From a virus, in the IMG/VR virus record IMGVR_UViG_3300047089_000152, positions 40,151-104,150 of that record: a stretch of 64,000 nt of DNA. One strand, 5' to 3'. Of the stretch, positions 61,527-64,000 are shown piece by piece (within the stretch, counting starts at the first letter, position 1; every line of letters begins with the position of its first letter). A program made the position numbers and the translations under genes. Under the pieces are notes generated by a model. The model saw only the letters and a program-made list of their open reading frames with translations, did not search any database and was not told the origin of the DNA.

Positions 61527-61867
61527 GCGCCCTACTCGAATACGCTGGTGTCCCCGCAACGCGATGCGACGCCAGCGGCACCCACAACCCGCGCCCGCTC
61601 CGGTTCGTGTGGCATCACGTGCAACCCCACGAAGCCGGCGGCCCCACCGTCCCCGCTAATCTGGTACAGGTCTGCGACTCGTGTCACTACACCATCCACC
61701 GGATCCTGTGGGTCATGGCGCAGATCGCGTTGCAGAAACCCGTCACCGATGTGCAGCGCGCATACATCACCAACCCGCCCCGGCAGGCGCAGCTCGCCCT
61801 GGCATCCAAAGGTTACGACGCGTGCGTCGCCGCGGGTACCATCGCGCAGATACCCAACGAAGGATGA
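61523..61867 (+). CDS. HNH-like nuclease domain protein
   Basis: 114 residues from the ATG at 61523. 'FVWHHVQPHEAGGPTVPANLVQVCDSCHYTIHRIL' (blocks 'WHHVQP', 'NLVQVCDSCHYTIH') is the treble-clef HNH pattern with the catalytic histidine pair and CxxCH. Only one Cys pair is present at this end, with another single C earlier. Phage HNH proteins like this often act with terminase, but here the gene is remote from it. Confidence 0.72.
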   Translation: MSALLEYAGVPATRCDASGTHNPRPLRFVWHHVQPHEAGGPTVPANLVQVCDSCHYTIHRILWVMAQIALQKPVTDVQRAYITNPPRQAQLALASKGYDACVAAGTIAQIPNEG

Positions 61868-62298
61868 GGATCCTGGTGACCGGGTCCAGGGACTGGCCTG
61901 CCGGGTTCCTGTCCTGGTCCAAGATCGCCATAAAGATCACCGAAGCGGCCGGTGACACGCCCCGCAGCACGGTCACCGTCGTGCACGGCGCGGCCCGCGG
62001 GGTCGACACGTACGCCCATCAGGCCGCGACCGTCCTAGGGTTCACCACCGAACCCCACCACGCCGACTGGGACGCACCGTGCCAACCGGAATGTGACCAC
62101 GGCGGACGCAGGCAACGCAAAGACGGACGCACCTACTGTCCCGCCGCGGGTAACTACCGGAACCAGGAAATGGTCGACGCAGGGGCAGACGTGTGCCTCG
62201 CGTTTTACATCCCCGGCCTGCCCTGCGTCGGGACCAGCGACTGCGACCGGCGGGCCACCGAAGCGGGTATCCCCGTCGTCAGGATCGGGAAGACGTGA
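61864..62298 (+). CDS. SLOG-fold protein (YspA/DUF2493-like)
   Basis: 144 residues. 'MRILVTGSRDW' begins the Rossmann-like fold, 'VVHGAARGVDTYAHQAA' is the phosphate-binding glycine motif, and 'NYRNQEMVDAGADVCLAFY' the second hallmark. A Cys/His insert (CQPECDHGGR, TYCP) is unusual. SLOG proteins bind nucleotides or nucleotide-derived signals, in some defence systems; phage copies may sequester such signals, which is speculation. Confidence 0.8.
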   Translation: MRILVTGSRDWPAGFLSWSKIAIKITEAAGDTPRSTVTVVHGAARGVDTYAHQAATVLGFTTEPHHADWDAPCQPECDHGGRRQRKDGRTYCPAAGNYRNQEMVDAGADVCLAFYIPGLPCVGTSDCDRRATEAGIPVVRIGKT

Positions 62299-62420
62299 GC
62301 TGCTTCAAGGAGTACTGCCGGTGTCTGTGCGAGAAGTGCCTCCGCGCCCGGCAACGTAAACCCCGGTCCCGGCACTGCAAAATCCACTCCAACAACTGCC
62401 ACCTGAACTGCGGGAAATAA
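62295..62420 (+). CDS. Cys/His-rich peptide (CxCxxCLxARxR family)
   Basis: 41 residues from a GTG overlapping the previous stop. Pattern YCRCLCEKCLRARQRK then HCKIHSNNCHLNCGK. The 63773 product has the same order of residues, so the two are paralogues. Confidence 0.62.
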   Translation: MSCFKEYCRCLCEKCLRARQRKPRSRHCKIHSNNCHLNCGK

Positions 62421-62611
62421 TGAACCTCAACGACGAAGACCGACGCTGGCTGGACAAGGCCGGACGGAAACACCGCGCGCAGCAGGCAGACGCCCGCCGC
62501 GGCCTGTACACCATGCGGAGGGGACTGTCCGCGTACTGCGCCTGCTGCTCATGCGTCAAACGGTACTGCAACTGCACCAGGTGCAGCTGCGGATGCGAAC
62601 GGCGACGGTGA
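62420..62611 (+). CDS. Cys-rich basic protein
   Basis: 63 residues starting in the previous stop (TAATG). Basic helical head (DRRWLDKAGRKHRAQQ) and a C-terminal run YCACCSCVKRYCNCTRCSCGC with ten cysteines. Metal-binding or disulfide-rich. Confidence 0.62.
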   Translation: MNLNDEDRRWLDKAGRKHRAQQADARRGLYTMRRGLSAYCACCSCVKRYCNCTRCSCGCERRR

Positions 62612-62615
62612 CAGC

Positions 62616-62798
62616 GTGGACGCCCACGAGAAACGCCTCACCGACAAGTACAACAAGGCCGTCGACCGGCTCAACCAGGTCAGGAAAGGCGATCCGGCGC
62701 ACATCCCCGCCGCCGCCGCGGTCAGCGCCACGCTCCGCGCCCTGCGGAAATACCAGGCCGACAAGAAAAAATTCGATGCCACCAGGAAGTCCCGCTAA
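62616..62798 (+). CDS. Small helical protein
   Basis: 60 residues from a GTG at 62616. Charged helices 'EKRLTDKYNKAVDRLNQVRK' and 'TLRALRKYQADKKKFDATRK'. Unknown. Confidence 0.6.
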   Translation: MDAHEKRLTDKYNKAVDRLNQVRKGDPAHIPAAAAVSATLRALRKYQADKKKFDATRKSR

Positions 62799-62891
62799 CC
62801 GGAGGGTCGCGGTTCATCACTTTCTTACCGGCCCGTGGGCGAACCTAACTCACCCCAGGTCACAGCGACACACCTAAACGGAGGCTCACCC

Positions 62892-62966
62892 GTGAGAGGC
62901 TGCGGGAAACACTGCGACCGGTCCATCCCCTACCACTGCCCCCACACCTGCTGCCACGGAAAATGA
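62892..62966 (+). CDS. 24-residue Cys/His peptide
   Basis: RGCGKHCDRSIPYHCPH then TCCHGK; five cysteines and five histidines. A good GGAGG site lies 8 bases upstream and the stop overlaps the next start (ATGA). Confidence 0.55.
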   Translation: MRGCGKHCDRSIPYHCPHTCCHGK

Positions 62967-63220
62967 CACTAGGCACCGTCGTCATCGCAGGCCGCACTTA
63001 CCAGGTCACCGGCCTGCGGCTCCACGGCGGGAAAATCCGTATCACCGCCCACGGACTCGGCCCAGCACCAGCAGTCACCGGCCAGCCCGCCACCATATTC
63101 GGCGACGACGGCATTGGCGTCTGCCAATCCTGGGACTGCAACCTCCCCGGACTAGCCGAAGACGAATGCGTCCACATCGACCTCCCCATCCAAATCGCCC
63201 ACCTGGAAGTAGTACCGTGA
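62963..63220 (+). CDS. Small beta protein, unknown
   Basis: 85 residues. 'LGTVVIAGRTYQVTGLRLHGG' and 'KIRITAHGLGP' suggest a small barrel; two cysteines. Overlaps both neighbours by 4 bases. Confidence 0.6.
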   Translation: MTLGTVVIAGRTYQVTGLRLHGGKIRITAHGLGPAPAVTGQPATIFGDDGIGVCQSWDCNLPGLAEDECVHIDLPIQIAHLEVVP

Positions 63221-63543
63221 CCTGCGACTGCCCCGACCCTGTCGTATTCGGCTGCCACTGCGCACCACTCACCTTCAACACCGGGGAAACCTTCACCATC
63301 AGTGGCGGCTGCGGATACATCAACGACGCCGGCTACCACGTCACCTACGACAGCCGCGCCAGCCGCTACACCGCCACCCCGATTCCGATCCCGATCCCAA
63401 TCCAGTTCAGCTACGGCAACGCCACCCTCTACATCAACAACCAGGAAATCGGCGTCACCACCGGCCCCATCCAAATCCAGTACACCCGATGCGAATCCGG
63501 CACCGACGTGTACGGCAACGTAATCGAAGCACACGGCCTCTGA
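63217..63543 (+). CDS. Protein with MTCxCxDPxVFG head and beta body
   Basis: 108 residues from a GTG overlapping the previous stop. N-terminal 'TCDCPDPVVFGCHCAP' recurs in the next gene. The body is beta-rich and includes PIPIPIPI, encoded by a GATCCCAATC-like DNA repeat (63388-63402). Confidence 0.6.
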   Translation: MTCDCPDPVVFGCHCAPLTFNTGETFTISGGCGYINDAGYHVTYDSRASRYTATPIPIPIPIQFSYGNATLYINNQEIGVTTGPIQIQYTRCESGTDVYGNVIEAHGL

Positions 63544-63545
63544 CC

Positions 63546-63800
63546 ATGACCTGCTACTGCCACGACCCCCTCGTCTTCGGCCACCTGTTCTGCGCACACT
63601 GGGAAACCCAACCCAAAACCGCCAACCCCCTCACAACATACTGGCGTCCCCCAGACTTCCACCAAGCCGCCACAGCCGCCCGGGCCTTCCACAACCTAGC
63701 CCAAGCCCTCCGAACCCCCCCAAAGCCGCCACAACCCCCTGCAACCCCCCCAGAACGGAGACAACCACCCCCATGTGCGTCAGAACCCGCTGCAACCTAA
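63546..63800 (+). CDS. Protein with MTCxCxDPxVFG head and proline-rich tail
   Basis: 84 residues. N-terminal 'TCYCHDPLVFGHLFCAHW' is a paralogue of the head of the 63217 product; the rest is helical, then proline-rich (PPKPPQPPATPPERRQPP). The tail overlaps the next gene and may be unimportant. Confidence 0.55.
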   Translation: MTCYCHDPLVFGHLFCAHWETQPKTANPLTTYWRPPDFHQAATAARAFHNLAQALRTPPKPPQPPATPPERRQPPPCASEPAAT

Positions 63801-63919
63801 CCTACTGCGGCTGCGGCTGCCCAGACTGCCTCACAGCACGCCGCAACCGCCGCACCATGTCACACAAACACTGCCGACGCCACACCAAAGACTGCCACTG
63901 GAACCGAGGCGCAACATGA
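63773..63919 (+). CDS. Cys/His-rich peptide, paralogue of 62295 product
   Basis: 48 residues: CNLTYCGCGCPDCLTARRNR then HKHCRRHTKDCHWN. Cysteine and histidine spacing matches 62295. ACGGAGACAACC upstream supplies GGAG. Confidence 0.58.
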   Translation: MCVRTRCNLTYCGCGCPDCLTARRNRRTMSHKHCRRHTKDCHWNRGAT

Positions 63920-64000
63920 CCCCCGAACAAAAAGCACTCGACGCGAAACTCTGGTGGACCACCGTCAGACCCTGGCTCGCCCAAATCACCGGCTCCTGGC
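63916..64000 (+). CDS. Partial gene at window end
   Basis: Opens with ATGA overlap: MTPEQKALDAKLWWTTVRPW and continues past the window edge. Unknown. Confidence 0.5.
   Translation, partial: MTPEQKALDAKLWWTTVRPWLAQITGSW

Noticed and set aside
1-64000. Integrase, attachment site or classical immunity repressor
   Set aside because: No tyrosine or serine recombinase motif and no flanking direct repeats with a tRNA were found, so lysogeny cannot be asserted from this window.

Overview
The window is GC-rich DNA from a tailed bacteriophage (or prophage) with siphovirus gene content, most likely infecting an actinobacterium such as Streptomyces or a relative. The evidence is high GC, many GTG starts, tightly overlapping ATGA/GTGA gene junctions, an HK97-type head module (terminase, portal, protease, capsid), a 1,580-residue tape measure protein, LysM and NlpC/P60 lysins typical of phages of mycolate-free actinobacteria, and many short cysteine/histidine-rich proteins of a kind common in actinophages. 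No integrase, DNA polymerase or clear immunity repressor is visible, so this is part of a larger genome.

Layout. (1) 1-8,785, plus strand: small structural or unknown proteins, a glycosyltransferase, a helix-turn-helix protein, a ParB-like protein, two secreted proteins and the 1.3-kb GG-repeat array (4,640-5,932). (2) 8,867-11,784, minus strand: lysis module (LysM/transglycosylase-like lysin, NlpC/P60 lysin, holin-like and coiled-coil membrane proteins). (3) 11,785-30,218, minus strand: tail module read from right to left (connectors, a run of small virion proteins, a 569-residue repeat protein, major tail protein, frameshifted tail chaperones, tape measure, large minor tail protein). (4) 30,203-40,761, minus strand: a dense sugar and methyl-transfer cluster (at least six glycosyltransferase domains, four SAM methyltransferase domains, an NDP-sugar epimerase, a cobalamin-binding radical SAM enzyme). 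(5) 40,774-52,230, minus strand: head module from small terminase to capsid accessory proteins, with a papain-like protease and an opposing homing-type HNH gene. (6) 52,251-64,000, plus strand: early-type accessory genes including a HicA-like protein, a DNA methyltransferase, HNH proteins, a tRNA, a GH5 glycoside hydrolase, a HAD phosphatase, a SLOG-fold protein and many tiny cysteine-rich proteins.

Two recurring sequence systems cut across these regions. One is a 13-base element, TAC(A/G)NT-NN-RSSTA, always preceded by TGn, which reads as an extended -10 promoter with a conserved downstream GGTA/GCGTA; several genes start exactly on it and are therefore predicted to be leaderless. The second is a family of degenerate (NNN)GG repeats, always with G on the plus strand whatever the direction of the surrounding genes. 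In four gaps between minus-strand genes the repeat sits beside a hairpin at the neighbouring gene's stop codon, and in three of these it is preceded by a plus-strand copy of the promoter element. These look like short antisense-oriented RNA genes rich in two-tier G-quadruplex motifs, and they are the best candidate here for an undescribed system.

The sugar cluster probably builds and methylates a glycan attached to virion proteins. Its placement inside the structural operon, with start and stop codons overlapping, suggests co-expression with head and tail genes.
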